From Dendrolimus kikuchii (lineage: Eukaryota > Arthropoda > Insecta > Lepidoptera > Lasiocampidae), in NCBI GenBank assembly GCA_019925095.2, contig CM034402.1, forward strand, positions 12,597,501-12,661,500: a stretch of 64,000 nt of DNA, read 5' to 3'. The notes below the pieces were generated by a model. The model searched no databases and was not told the DNA's origin. It saw nothing but the letters and a program-made list of their open reading frames with translations. Below, piece by piece: positions 45,138 through 54,959 of the stretch. The translations under genes were made by a program, and so were the position numbers. Positions within the stretch are counted from its first letter, which is position 1. Every line of letters begins with the position of its first letter.

Positions 45138-48100
45138 GCTACTCACTTACACAATACTACACTACACCCACCCATACCATCGCTACAATATACACCATCC
45201 ACTACATCACGTAAACAAAATAAATCCCAGTTTCATACTCAGCACTATGATAATAAAGTTTATCATAATAATCACTTGCCCGGCAGCCCTGTTACTTCCT
45301 CTGATAAAGCTAACCAAAATGACAGTCATATTTCAGCACATACTCAGCACATTACAGTACACGATCCACCAGTTTTATTACCCACTGTGTCCCTAGAACT
45401 AGCAGACAACGCTGGAGAATTTCATAAGGCAAGAGCATTATTAGACAGCGGTTCCATGCTAACCTTGTTAACTAAAACTATGACACAAAAATTACGTTTG
45501 CCTGTCGAGCACACAGAACTAAAAATTACAGGAGTCGGTAATCAGCAGACTCAAAACTCTAGTTCTTCAACTACCATCACATTCCGCCCTATTCACACCG
45601 AAGTCCCAGTAATTAGCGCAAAGGCATACATTCTACCAGATTTGACAGGTCTTTTACCATTAACAATGTTACCTGACGTTGTTCCACTCCTCGACTCGAC
45701 ACAGCTTCCCCTAGCAGACTCGTCTTATCGTTTTCCAGCCGCTATTGACTTGATTATGGGTTCTGATGTCTTGGGCCAAATTTTGGATGGTAACAAAATT
45801 TTTTTGGGCCCCGGCAGGCCAATAGCCTTCGGCACGATCTTCAATTTCGCTCTTTTAGGTCCTATCAATCCAAACTACACAAAGCCTGAGCCTCAAGTTA
45901 ATTCAGCACTAGTAAATATTGACTGTTTACAACCCCAACACTCAAATAAAGAAATACACTCCGCTCTGGAGAGATTCTGGGAAGTCGAAGAAGTGCAATC
46001 AAAGGACAACTCAACCTCTGACGAGTGTGAGGAGAACTTTCGTTCTACCACCACACGTGATCCCACAGGGCGATACATAGTATCCCTTCCCTTTCTTACA
46101 AAGGCACCTAAGCTCGGTGCAACCCACGCTATTGCACTACGACGATTCCTTAATTTGGAGCGCAAACTCCAAAGAGATCCTACCCTCCGCTCAAAATATA
46201 TCGACTTCATGAAGGAATACATTGACATGGGCCACATGGCTCTTTGTCACCCCAGCACATTTAAAGGAAAAGACCATTTTTACGTCCCGCATCATGGCAT
46301 CTTCAAAGCCAACTCTGAAAAACTTCGCACGGTTTTTGATGGCAGCTGTAAGAGCTCTAATGGTGTCAGTCTTAATGACTGTCTGCACACTGGCCCACCG
46401 CTCCAACGTGATATTACTGACATCATTCTAAATTTTCGTACTCACAAAGTGGTCTTTAGTACAGACATCCAGATGATGTTTAGAAATATACTAGTTCACC
46501 CAGACCACAGACGGTTCCAACTCATTCTATGGCGCTCTTCTCCAGATCAACCTCTGCTCACTTACGCCCTGTCCACTGTCACGTATGGCCTACGACCCAG
46601 CCCCTTCCTCGCCAATCGATCTATTATACAGCTGGTCACTGATGAAGGTCACCGTTTTCCCCAGGCTGCACAGGTTCTTACGCACTCCATATTCGTGGAT
46701 GACATTCTGACTGGGCATGATTCAGTTGACAAGGCAATAGCTCTGCAGACTGAACTCATTGAGTTACTAGCCCTAGGGGGATTTCATTTGCGAAAGTGGA
46801 CCTCAAACTCTCGTCAGCTTTTAGAACGCTTCCCGGATGATCAATGTGACATACCCAAGGATTTTGATGTTGTACCCGACTCCAATGCAATCAAGGTACT
46901 TGGTATGCAATGGATACCCCAAACGGACGAATTTACATATCACATTTCGGTACCTACACTGGAAAAATTTACCAAAAGGTCAATACTCAGTACCATCGCT
47001 CGTTTATACGATCCTAGTGGATGGATCAGCCCAGTTATTTTCCGCGCAAAACTGCTCATTCAGCACCTATGGACTCTAAAGTTAGACTGGGATGAATCGG
47101 CTCCCAATGATGTCACATTTCAATTTCAGCACATTTTTGAAGACTTACCTCTACTCTCTGCTCTTCGACTCCCCAGAACAATTTGCACCAGCAAAGATTC
47201 CACCTACACCCTACACGGTTTTGCCGATGCATCCGAATCCGGATATGCAGCCGCAGTCTATCTTCATGAAACGAATATCACGGGTCAGGTACACGTCAGA
47301 CTACTTGTTTCTAAATCCAAGGTAGCCCCCATTAAAACCCGACAGACTATACCAAAGCTGGAACTTTCAGCTGCACACCTCACTTCGCTGCTCATTTCTC
47401 GCGTCTCTGTTCAACTTTCTGCCCACATTACCATTCAGCAACACTTTTGTTGGTCAGACAGTACTATCGTACTCGCCTGGCTTAAAACTCCTTCTCAATC
47501 CCTACAGGTCTTTGAGGCCAATCGAGTCTCTGCCATTGCAGCCAATCCATGTAACCCTACTTGGAGACATGTACCCTCAGCTCTTAACCCTGCCGACTGT
47601 GCTAGCAGGGGAATATCAGCACAGGAACTCTTAGCCTATGACCTATGGTGGTCGCCTACTTGGCTCAAGGCCCCACCTGATACCTGGCCCACGATGCCCC
47701 CTGCTTTGGGTCATCACGTACTGCCTGGTCTAAAACCCAGAAAAATGGTAGCTCACATCGCGGTTCCTGATCTAGACACGGATTTACTCACGAGATTCAG
47801 CTCCTTAGACACACTTGTAGGCGTAACCGCATGTATTAAACGTTTTGCACACAATTGCTTGGTATCTTCTCACTCTCGCATCGTTGGTCCCATTACCGTA
47901 GACGAACGTAAGAAAGCGCTCTTACACTGGGTACGCTCAGTCCAACAAAATATGTTCGCTGAAGACATCCACCGACTGCAAACTAACAAATTATGTACAG
48001 TGCGAATACAACGCCTCTCGCCCTTTCTCAAGGATGGTCTTCTTAGAGTAGGAGGGCGCTTGTCCAACTCAGCCCTTAGATATGACACACAACATCCCCT

Positions 48101-49283
48101 CATCTTACCCAGTTCAAGCCCCCTTGTGGACCTAATTATAGATCATTTCCACACTATACACTGCCACCCGGGCGCAGATACACTACACGCACTACTCCGT
48201 CAACAATACTGGATTTTATCTGGAAGGCGAGTCATTCGTCACCGTGTCTTTAAATGTGTACGCTGTTTTAGGCATCGAGCTCAGCCGAATCCCCCTTTTA
48301 TGGCCGACCTACCGGCTGATCGAGTCAGCCCACAACCGGTGTTTAGTCAAGTGTCCACGGATTTTGCCGGACCATTCCTAATTAAATCAAGTACTCTACG
48401 CAATGCCAAACTTCTCAAAGGCTACTTTTGTGTTTTCGTTTGTCTCGCCACCAAGGCAGTGCACTTAGAGGCTGTCTCGGAACTTTCTACGGACGCCTTT
48501 TTTGCGGCATTGCAAAGGTTCGTTAGTCGGCGCGGAATCCCTACCCTAATTCGCTCTGATTGCGGTACAAACTATGTCGGCGCAAGAAATCAGCTCATAG
48601 AAGTACAAAACTTCTTAAAGGCCAATGATGATAGAATTACGCACAAGCTAGCCACACAGCAGATCACATGGTTGCTCAATCCGCCCTCAGCTCCTTCTTT
48701 TGGCGGTCTGCACGAGGCAGCCGTGAAATCTACTAAGCAATTACTCTATCGCGTATTAGGTGAGCAGCATCTGACCTTTGAAGAATTTTCTACACTCTTA
48801 GCCCGTATTGAGGCCGTTCTCAACTCTCGACCACTCTGCCCTCTGTCTTCAGACCCTACAGACTTCGAAGTCCTAACCGCTGGTCATTTCCTTATAGGTC
48901 GCCCACTTACCGCATTACCCGAACATTCCCATGAATCCTCTCCTCCATCAACCCTACGACGTTTTCGCTTAGTGCAAGCGTTGGCTCAGCGATTTTGGAC
49001 CTTGTGGTCGAAATCCTACCTGCACACTCTCCAATCCCGATCTAAATGGACTACGGAAACCAGTCGACCCAAGATTGGTGAGCTGGTACTCATAAAGGAG
49101 GATAATCTTCCCAGACTCCAGTGGAAGATGGGAAGAATAAAGAAGATTCTGCCCGGAAGGGATGACGTCGTCCGAGTCGTAGAACTCAGCACCAAGGATA
49201 ACGAGACCAGTCACAAAGATTCGCGCTTAACGAGACCAGTCACAAAGATTGCTCGTCTTCCCCTCGACGACAACAGCACTTAG
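45132..49283 (+). CDS. pol: BEL/Pao pol polyprotein (PR-RT-RNase H-IN)
   Basis: Pol supplies protease, polymerase, RNase H and integrase for cDNA synthesis and insertion. The frame is open from just after the gag TGA to the stop at 49,281-49,283 and has no nearby ATG; a TTG lies at 45,276. Protease: LLDSGSMLTLL with the DSG at about 45,444. Reverse transcriptase: VFSTDIQMMF (first Asp at 46,464) and FVDDILTG (46,692). RNase H: GFADASESGYAA (Asp at 47,226). Integrase: a zinc-binding H...H...CVRC region, then D at 48,360 (STDFAG), D at 48,558 (RSDCGTNYVGA) and E at 48,714 (GGLHEAA), and a C-terminal DUF5641-like part. Near the end, a 22-base unit is duplicated (from about 49,199). All catalytic residues are present, but gag upstream is frameshifted, so production of a gag-pol fusion is doubtful. 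Confidence 0.95.
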   Translation, partial: LPATHLHNTTLHPPIPSLQYTPSTTSRKQNKSQFHTQHYDNKVYHNNHLPGSPVTSSDKANQNDSHISAHTQHITVHDPPVLLPTVSLELADNAGEFHKARALLDSGSMLTLLTKTMTQKLRLPVEHTELKITGVGNQQTQNSSSSTTITFRPIHTEVPVISAKAYILPDLTGLLPLTMLPDVVPLLDSTQLPLADSSYRFPAAIDLIMGSDVLGQILDGNKIFLGPGRPIAFGTIFNFALLGPINPNYTKPEPQVNSALVNIDCLQPQHSNKEIHSALERFWEVEEVQSKDNSTSDECEENFRSTTTRDPTGRYIVSLPFLTKAPKLGATHAIALRRFLNLERKLQRDPTLRSKYIDFMKEYIDMGHMALCHPSTFKGKDHFYVPHHGIFKANSEKLRTVFDGSCKSSNGVSLNDCLHTGPPLQRDITDIILNFRTHKVVFSTDIQMMFRNILVHPDHRRFQLILWRSSPDQPLLTYALSTVTYGLRPSPFLANRSIIQLVTDEGHRFPQAAQVLTHSIFVDDILTGHDSVDKAIALQTELIELLALGGFHLRKWTSNSRQLLERFPDDQCDIPKDFDVVPDSNAIKVLGMQWIPQTDEFTYHISVPTLEKFTKRSILSTIARLYDPSGWISPVIFRAKLLIQHLWTLKLDWDESAPNDVTFQFQHIFEDLPLLSALRLPRTICTSKDSTYTLHGFADASESGYAAAVYLHETNITGQVHVRLLVSKSKVAPIKTRQTIPKLELSAAHLTSLLISRVSVQLSAHITIQQHFCWSDSTIVLAWLKTPSQSLQVFEANRVSAIAANPCNPTWRHVPSALNPADCASRGISAQELLAYDLWWSPTWLKAPPDTWPTMPPALGHHVLPGLKPRKMVAHIAVPDLDTDLLTRFSSLDTLVGVTACIKRFAHNCLVSSHSRIVGPITVDERKKALLHWVRSVQQNMFAEDIHRLQTNKLCTVRIQRLSPFLKDGLLRVGGRLSNSALRYDTQHPLILPSSSPLVDLIIDHFHTIHCHPGADTLHALLRQQYWILSGRRVIRHRVFKCVRCFRHRAQPNPPFMADLPADRVSPQPVFSQVSTDFAGPFLIKSSTLRNAKLLKGYFCVFVCLATKAVHLEAVSELSTDAFFAALQRFVSRRGIPTLIRSDCGTNYVGARNQLIEVQNFLKANDDRITHKLATQQITWLLNPPSAPSFGGLHEAAVKSTKQLLYRVLGEQHLTFEEFSTLLARIEAVLNSRPLCPLSSDPTDFEVLTAGHFLIGRPLTALPEHSHESSPPSTLRRFRLVQALAQRFWTLWSKSYLHTLQSRSKWTTETSRPKIGELVLIKEDNLPRLQWKMGRIKKILPGRDDVVRVVELSTKDNETSHKDSRLTRPVTKIARLPLDDNST

Positions 49284-49329
49284 TCAGCACTATAAATGGG
49301 AGCCGTCACCTTTTCCCCGGGCCCCAGGA

Positions 49330-49512
49330 TGTTCACGCCACCGCGTAACGAACGATGATTCCCCGAAAAAGTAATTTACCCCGCACTTCCGCGTCTCAAC
49401 GATCAGTCTGAATCGATCCGTCGTAAAAACATTCACGCATCGCGCGCGCATTTGAGATATCCACCCAATTGCAATACTAACCGGGTTCCAAGAGCTTGGT
49501 GATAAGTGGCAA
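49330..49512 (+). repeat. BEL/Pao 3' LTR of the plus-strand element, truncated
   Basis: It starts TGTTCACGCCACCGCG, contains the 44-base segment missing at 42,634 and stops at 'gataagtggcaa', after which the sequence switches to the inverse of the leader. Confidence 0.85.
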
Positions 49513-50323
49513 CAGCCAGAGAAACGTAAGAAATACGAAATAAATAAAAATGATTAGGAAAAAAAATATATATCAAACTGTCGTGTGCGCTGAGTCTTAA
49601 TAAACACGAAGCTATATATAAGCTATAAAAGTTGCACGGCAAGCTAACCACACCGAGTGAAACGAATATAATATTCAATATTATTATATCGATCCGATAT
49701 CACGTTTAGTGCAAGTATTCGAGAATAGGTGTGCTGAATAAAGTACAGAATACGTACTCGAGGTTATATTAACCTACCTACGTACCAAAAAATAGTTATC
49801 GTGTAGCAATTTGCGTAATTATCTGAGGAATGTGGAATGGGTATTCAAATATATAAGGGCAGAAGTAATATGTTTATAAGAAAACAAAAAAGAAAAAACA
49901 AGGGCAGAAAACGGGTAAATGGGCAGATTGATAATGATTGTTTATTTAACTTTTTAGGTATGCGAAAATTTACAATTTGGTTTGAATTAACCATAAAATG
50001 GCAAAATACGGTTGTTGCAGACTGTATAAATAGGTCGCCAGTTGGAATATTCGGTTCGAAAGACCATATGATCTGGCCGATTGCCAGATTTCAAGGGTGC
50101 AAGGGTAAGAGGGAATGGAGATAAATGGACTCACCCGTAATAATATGAGCTGAGTAACCGGAGCGTCTGCGATACAGGAGCAGCAGTGCGTGTTCTCTTG
50201 TTATATATCTCCCGCTTCACAACTAGATTCACTTGCCACTTATCACCAAGCTCTTGGAACCCGGTTAGTATTGCAATTGGGTGGATATCTCAAATGCGCG
50301 CGCGATGCGTGAATGTTTTTACG
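49513..50323 (-). repeat. Displaced leader and 5' LTR of the minus-strand BEL/Pao copy
   Basis: Bases 49,513-50,068 (leader) and 50,069-50,323 (LTR, lacking its outer start) are the reverse complement of 42,682-43,492, equal in length (811 bases) with no indel that I could find. The sequence after 50,323 (gttatttattac) is ordinary flanking DNA. Confidence 0.85.
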
Positions 50324-50329
50324 GTTATT

Positions 50330-51025
50330 TATTACAGCCTACGGAATATATAAATTCTCATAGACTGATATTCAAAATATACTTGAATAAAAATAAACAC
50401 GGCAACATTTAATCCCCAAAAGTAGGCTAGTTTTTACGGGATAACAATTCGAAGTTTATACCAACAAAACAGCATAAAAACTGTAGTATAGTGTAACAAT
50501 ATATTTTTTTACATTTAAAAATCTATTCTAAGCCAAATATAAAAGAATATTCCACAGTAGGAAGGAGTGATGTACGAACTACATCGATATTTTATTAACG
50601 CTAGAAATTTATATAAACCATATGCAATGCGACTGGGAACGTCGATGCGGCGAATGCCTTTTCAATTTCCCAACTGGTATCGGATGCGTGAAATAAAATT
50701 CACGTCTTAGGAACGTGCGCTTTGTGTCACATGCCACGTGGTGTCGTGACTGCTACCCGTGTCACAGTATATTCTTTATACCAACGATATCGACGTTGAT
50801 CTTTTATTACAATTTCTAAGTTTATAGATAGATAGATAATTCTTTATTGTACACCAATAGAAAAAATAAACTTATAGACTGAAACGTTATCTAATTGTGC
50901 ACAAAGGGTGATCTAATCGCAAGAAGCGATTTCTCTTATGCAACCCAAGAATGAATTTAGAGGATAGTGGCGATAGTGGTATACGTAATATAAAGCATGA
51001 ATACTTGTACTTACTTACATTTACA
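50330..51025. other. AT-rich DNA, nothing recognised
   Basis: A short 'tagatagataga' run followed by 'attctttattgtacacc' near 50,826 is of a kind frequent in insect repeats. No gene is seen. Confidence 0.35.
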
Positions 51026-51034
51026 TCATAATTT

Positions 51035-51340
51035 ACTATTAGGATATGCCCGTGACTTCGTCCACGCTTGACTTGAAATTTCCGCGGGATTCCCGGGTGA
51101 CATAAAGTACCGGAGCATTAAAAAAAAAATGTAAGCTATAGTTTTAGTGAAAGCTGTGTCGAAGTAAGCTAATTTTACGTACCCGAACAACTACAAGCTG
51201 CTGCTGGGAAAATGAAAATTCGAAAAAGGACAAGATATTTAAAAAAAATTGCATCGTCTTCTCCATCGTTTATATAGTCTATTCCAGTTGGTTTTTTTTT
51301 TATTGCTTCAAAACACGGCATGTTTAATTATGTAATATTA
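51035..51340 (+). repeat. Degenerate dispersed repeat with GC-rich head
   Basis: The head 'cccgtgacttcgtccacg' and the later 'cgggattcccgggtgac' match the opening of a very common insect repeat type. A related head on the minus strand lies at about 56,955. Confidence 0.45.
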
Positions 51341-51424
51341 TAGATTAAAACAATTATAGTTTCAAATACATGCTACTGGATTAATCATTGCCATATAAAC
51401 ATACACAAAACATATGAAAAACAT

Positions 51425-51600
51425 TTTTTATTGCGAAGCACGCAAACAGGCAGATGGCCCAGCTCATGGAAAGTGGTTACCGTCACCTATAGACATTCGC
51501 AACACTAGGGGCGAAACCAACGCGTACCTGGTGGGTAGGTGAAGATGAGATAAAGAGGATAGGGGGATGAGAAAGGGAGATCAAAGAAGAGGAATGATTT
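51425..51600 (-). repeat. Family C repeat
   Basis: On the minus strand it has a pyrimidine tract, then 'cgcccctagtgttgcgaatg', 'ggtgacggtaaccactttcc' and 'ggccatctgcctgtttgc'. It is the same family as 28,250 and 53,110, in opposite orientation. Confidence 0.5.
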
Positions 51601-51604
51601 ATGT

Positions 51605-52435
51605 GTATGACCTTCAGAAATGTTCTCCATTGGAACTGTTTTTTAATAAAAACTTTTGATTTAGAATTTGAATTATGGAATTGTAATAACGGAATGGGAT
51701 GGGTAAATTGGGATAGTCAAAATGGGATATTGTGTGGGAGAACTGGGCCATCAGAGATCTCACTCATCGCACGAACCACGATTAGCACAAGTGCTAAGTT
51801 TGCGTTTCACTCCGATTTTCTGTGAGAGCGTGGTATCACACCGATCGAGCTGGCTCGGAGATCTGTAATTAAGATAATGATTCTAGCACTACTCTACTAC
51901 GTATTTTATATCTATACTGGTTCATTTCCAAGGAAAGAACCAGGATCAGTCGCAAGGATTTAACGTGGCTACTATAGAACGATTTTTATAATAACGATTT
52001 TATAAAGTCGAGTAGAAATAGTACTTTAGTTGAATATAGAACAAAATGGAAGATTAGGAATAAAGAAAAAATAAAATACTACAGTTAAAAATTTACTAAT
52101 ACCCTAACATTTACAAAAGTCGCAAACAAAACTCACGTCGTTTATATACCTATGTCGCTAAACTACCTCTTTCGGGTCTTAAAATCAGCACTTTAAAGAT
52201 TTACATTTTCGCTTGCGCTATTGTCGCACTTCACCTGGGATTCTGTTATAAATCATTCAGACACCTAATGCACTCGCATTAAAAATCCTCTAAAGCCGTC
52301 TAGATACAAACGACGGCGCATAAACACGACATCAAAGTGGTTAATGCAGAACCAATGTTAGAGAAGCGTCACAAGGGAATAAATGCCACGCAACGTAGTC
52401 AATGATTATGTCAACTGTATAACCCGTATATACCA
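51605..52435. other. AT-rich DNA, nothing recognised
   Basis: A 74-residue frame at 51,601-51,825 is not recognised. The trace 'ttatgtgtatgaccttcaga' with 'tgttctccattggaact' near 51,600 also occurs near 36,560 on the opposite strand, so an old repeat is likely. Confidence 0.35.
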
Positions 52436-52440
52436 TATAG

Positions 52441-52685
52441 TCTTGGTAGCGTAATGGCTAGCGCACGCGTCCCAGACTCAAAGGGCGCGGGTTCGATCCT
52501 GGCCGGATCGTATGCACCACTTAGTCAGTTTTCTAACCTAATTTGCATATTGTTACAATTTCCACGTGCTAACAACGGTGAAGGAAAATATCGTGATGCA
52601 ACCTGCACATCGAGATAACCGATGTGTCAAACCTGCCAAGCCGAGTTATGGGAGGCCCGAGCCCAGTATTGGGGCACTTAAGAGC
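52441..52685 (+). repeat. tRNA-derived SINE, family 1, near full length
   Basis: Head 'tcttggtagcgtaatggcta' with 'gcgggttcgatcctggcc', then the family body (tcgtgatgcaacctgcacat, cgatgtgtcaaacctgcc), ending 'gaggcccgagcccagt'. It lacks the 'ggaatactgtctgttcccc' segment present at 824, a small internal deletion. Confidence 0.85.
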
Positions 52686-52689
52686 TGAT

Positions 52690-53105
52690 ATTATATTATA
52701 TACTTATATATAACCCATAAAATGTCAATCAATACATGGTTCGAGAAATACAGAAAATTTGCATACACAACCGCTTTTGGAGAACTCGTATCAAGACCTG
52801 GTAGAGCAGTGGTACTCAACCTTTTTTTTCACACGGGCCACAAATACGTTTTGTTGTTGTTAAGTGTTATGTAGGACCTATTTTTCTACTGAGCGCGAAA
52901 TTCAAAATGGTTTAAAGTAACATTAGACGGGCCAACCACAAAAGCCCGGCGGGCCGCAGATTGACTATAGCTGTGGTAGAGCCATGCTGCGATCATGAGC
53001 TTGATTACAGCTATTAAGGCCGGCTCGATCGGTGCTCTCACAGAATGTGGGCGTGAAATGGATAGGCTCCAAGCTAATCGTATTGCATACAATGAGTTAG
53101 AGGTC
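52690..53105. other. Unassigned DNA
   Basis: No gene is recognised. Composition is less AT-rich from 52,880. Confidence 0.3.
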
Positions 53106-53109
53106 CAAT

Positions 53110-53325
53110 TGCTGATTTCCTCATCCCCCATCCAATTCCTCCAATTCCATGCCCTTTATCCAATTCCTTGTATCTGATCCCTATATCTTATCTTTTCTCT
53201 ATCCCTCCTACTCCATCCTAAAAGCTGGCAACGAGTCGGCTTCGTTCCTGGAGTTATAAATGTCCACAGACGAGGGTAACCACTTCCCATTACATGCGGG
53301 CCCTCTACTATTTGTCAGCTTCGTA
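53110..53325 (+). repeat. Family C repeat
   Basis: A pyrimidine-rich tract (cccatccaattcctccaatt and onwards) is followed by 'ggcaacgagtcggcttcg', 'gtccacagacgagggtaacc' and 'gcgggccctctac'. It is diverged. Confidence 0.5.
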
Positions 53326-53329
53326 ATAA

Positions 53330-53685
53330 AAAAAAAACCAAACTTCTGTAACGTTGCACTTGCACCATTTAAAAAAAACATACATAGCCAATGACAGTAG
53401 TAAAATCAATATAGTCTAGACAACTGCACAGCAAAACATAAATAAAATTCGCAACCAACCTGATTTGAGGTACCTAATACGTAATGAATGACATGTGGAC
53501 AACCTGACAACGTATTTGTTATTGAATTACAGCGACACATTGTCTACATTGCAATTTCAGCGCCATCTATTTTGCTATTTTCATCTATTCCACGAACACG
53601 ACGGACAAACAGAATGACAGACAGACAAAAATTCTAAGAATTGCATTTTCGATATCTCCTAGTCCGGGATTACCGCCCTGATTTT
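53330..53685. other. AT-rich DNA, nothing recognised
   Basis: No supported feature. Confidence 0.4.
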
Positions 53686-53693
53686 TTTCACAG

Positions 53694-54232
53694 GTGGAAG
53701 GCCACGACACACCTTCCATGATCAAATTGATCGTGTACTATCAGAAGGTGATGTCAGGAGCCTTAAGAACAGACGAGCGTGCATGACAAGAGTTATGAAT
53801 GTCAAAGAAGCAAGTGAGATGTGTAAGAATAAGCCTGAATGGCGCTCTGTTGTTCGTGCCTACCCCGCAAGGGAATTGGCGTGAAGTTATGTATTTTTTT
53901 TTTCTATTGCAGGAGTTCAGCAGACAGGCAGACGGCCCACTTAATGGAAAGCGGTTACCATCGCCTATGGACATTTGCAACACCAAAGGTGCTACAAATG
54001 CGCTGCTGCTCTCTTAAGGGTCACTGGAACCTGGTCACTAATGCCGGAACACAACTCAAGGTCGTTATGGCGACATGCTTTAGACCAGGGGTGGTAGCCA
54101 TCCAGTCGGGCAAGTGCCCTACCACCTGGCTGTGGGTTGTTTAGTCGCCTCTTACGACAGGCCGCCCGGCCGCAGGAAATTGTATTCTTTCTCCGTTCCT
54201 GCACAGATAAAATGTATGTATCTATGTATGTA
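53694..54232 (+). mobile_element. RTE 3' fragment split by a family A insertion
   Basis: Bases 53,694-53,893 encode the RTE tail ending 'ggcgtgaagttatgtat'. The TATG-rich tail resumes at about 54,209 (atgtatgtatctatgtatgt). A family A copy on the minus strand (53,894-54,208) lies between. A weak 7-base match (tttcaca) flanks the whole. Confidence 0.8.
53894..54208 (-). repeat. Family A repeat inserted in an RTE tail
   Basis: Near full length on the minus strand from 'ctgtgcaggaacggag' to 'ctgctgaactcctgc' and an A-rich tail (T-run at 53,894). It matches the copy at 7,267 closely. Confidence 0.8.
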
Positions 54233-54234
54233 TT

Positions 54235-54955
54235 TCTTTCACATTTTTAAACGCATTGTACAAACTCAAACCATTTACAGATTTATTATAGTATTTAGAG
54301 ATGACGGAATAAAGTTACACGAATAGGTATACGTATACCTACTCGTATAACTTTCTTTATTCCGTCATCATGTAAATTTCAACCCTGAAACGTAACATTA
54401 TTATTGAGGCAGTCTTGTAAAATATCAAGACACAGCTTTTATTTTAAACCGTATATTGAATTTCAGATTGGATAAAAGAAAATGTAGAACGTTATCGGCA
54501 CATGCAAATCTGTTAAGATATTGCCGACATTTGAATATAAATGTCTAAACTACCTAAACTGTTTGACTTCGCACTTAATTTTATCTATAGATAAGGCCTT
54601 TGTTTTAATATCGACTTTAGGTTTTAGAAAGCGTGCCAATTGCACTATTAAAAAAAGAAACAATGGCATTATGGTTACGGTGCTCGCCTTGCAACCTTAG
54701 ATCATTAATGTATTATCTATCTATTAATGGATCTAACTATTAAGGGATCGATCTATCTAAGCGTTCAGCAAAGGGTGTGATTGTATAATTTCCAACTTGA
54801 ACAGGATATTTGCATAGCCGTATGTCTGGTTATATATATTTAAAACACCTCAGCAATATTCATTTCCATTTTTTTTCAGTAATACTTATAGGAAACTGAA
54901 GATAAGAGGAATGGTCTCTTCTTGGACACTTTAAATTAAAAATCAAAATATATAT
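54235..54955. other. AT-rich DNA, nothing recognised
   Basis: A short inverted repeat is visible (gatgacggaataaagtt at about 54,300 and aactttctttattccgtcatc at about 54,349). No gene is seen. Confidence 0.4.
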
Positions 54956-54959
54956 ATAG

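Larger units (their letters stand above)
42634..49512 (+). mobile_element. BEL/Pao retrotransposon, plus strand
   Basis: The order is 5' LTR (42,634), leader with an A/T homopolymer block (43,523-43,600), gag (43,646-45,131), pol (45,132-49,283) and 3' LTR (49,330-49,512, truncated). The protease, RT, RNase H, integrase order and the gag DUF1759 region identify the BEL/Pao group. The matching stretches of the two LTRs appear identical apart from the 44-base indel, which suggests a recent insertion. Confidence 0.88.
37316..50323 (-). mobile_element. BEL/Pao retrotransposon, minus strand, interrupted
   Basis: The order on the minus strand is leader and truncated 5' LTR (50,323-49,513), then, after the inserted plus-strand element (42,634-49,512), gag, pol and the 3' LTR (42,633-37,316). 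The 811 bases 49,513-50,323 are the inverse of 42,682-43,492, which identifies them as the displaced LTR and leader of this copy. That the split arose by insertion is inference. An assembly problem at this inverted repeat is the alternative. Confidence 0.7.

Noticed and set aside
38761..48103. Many 60-114-residue ORFs opposite the BEL/Pao pol genes
   Set aside because: They are antisense shadows, duplicated only because pol is present twice in inverse orientation.
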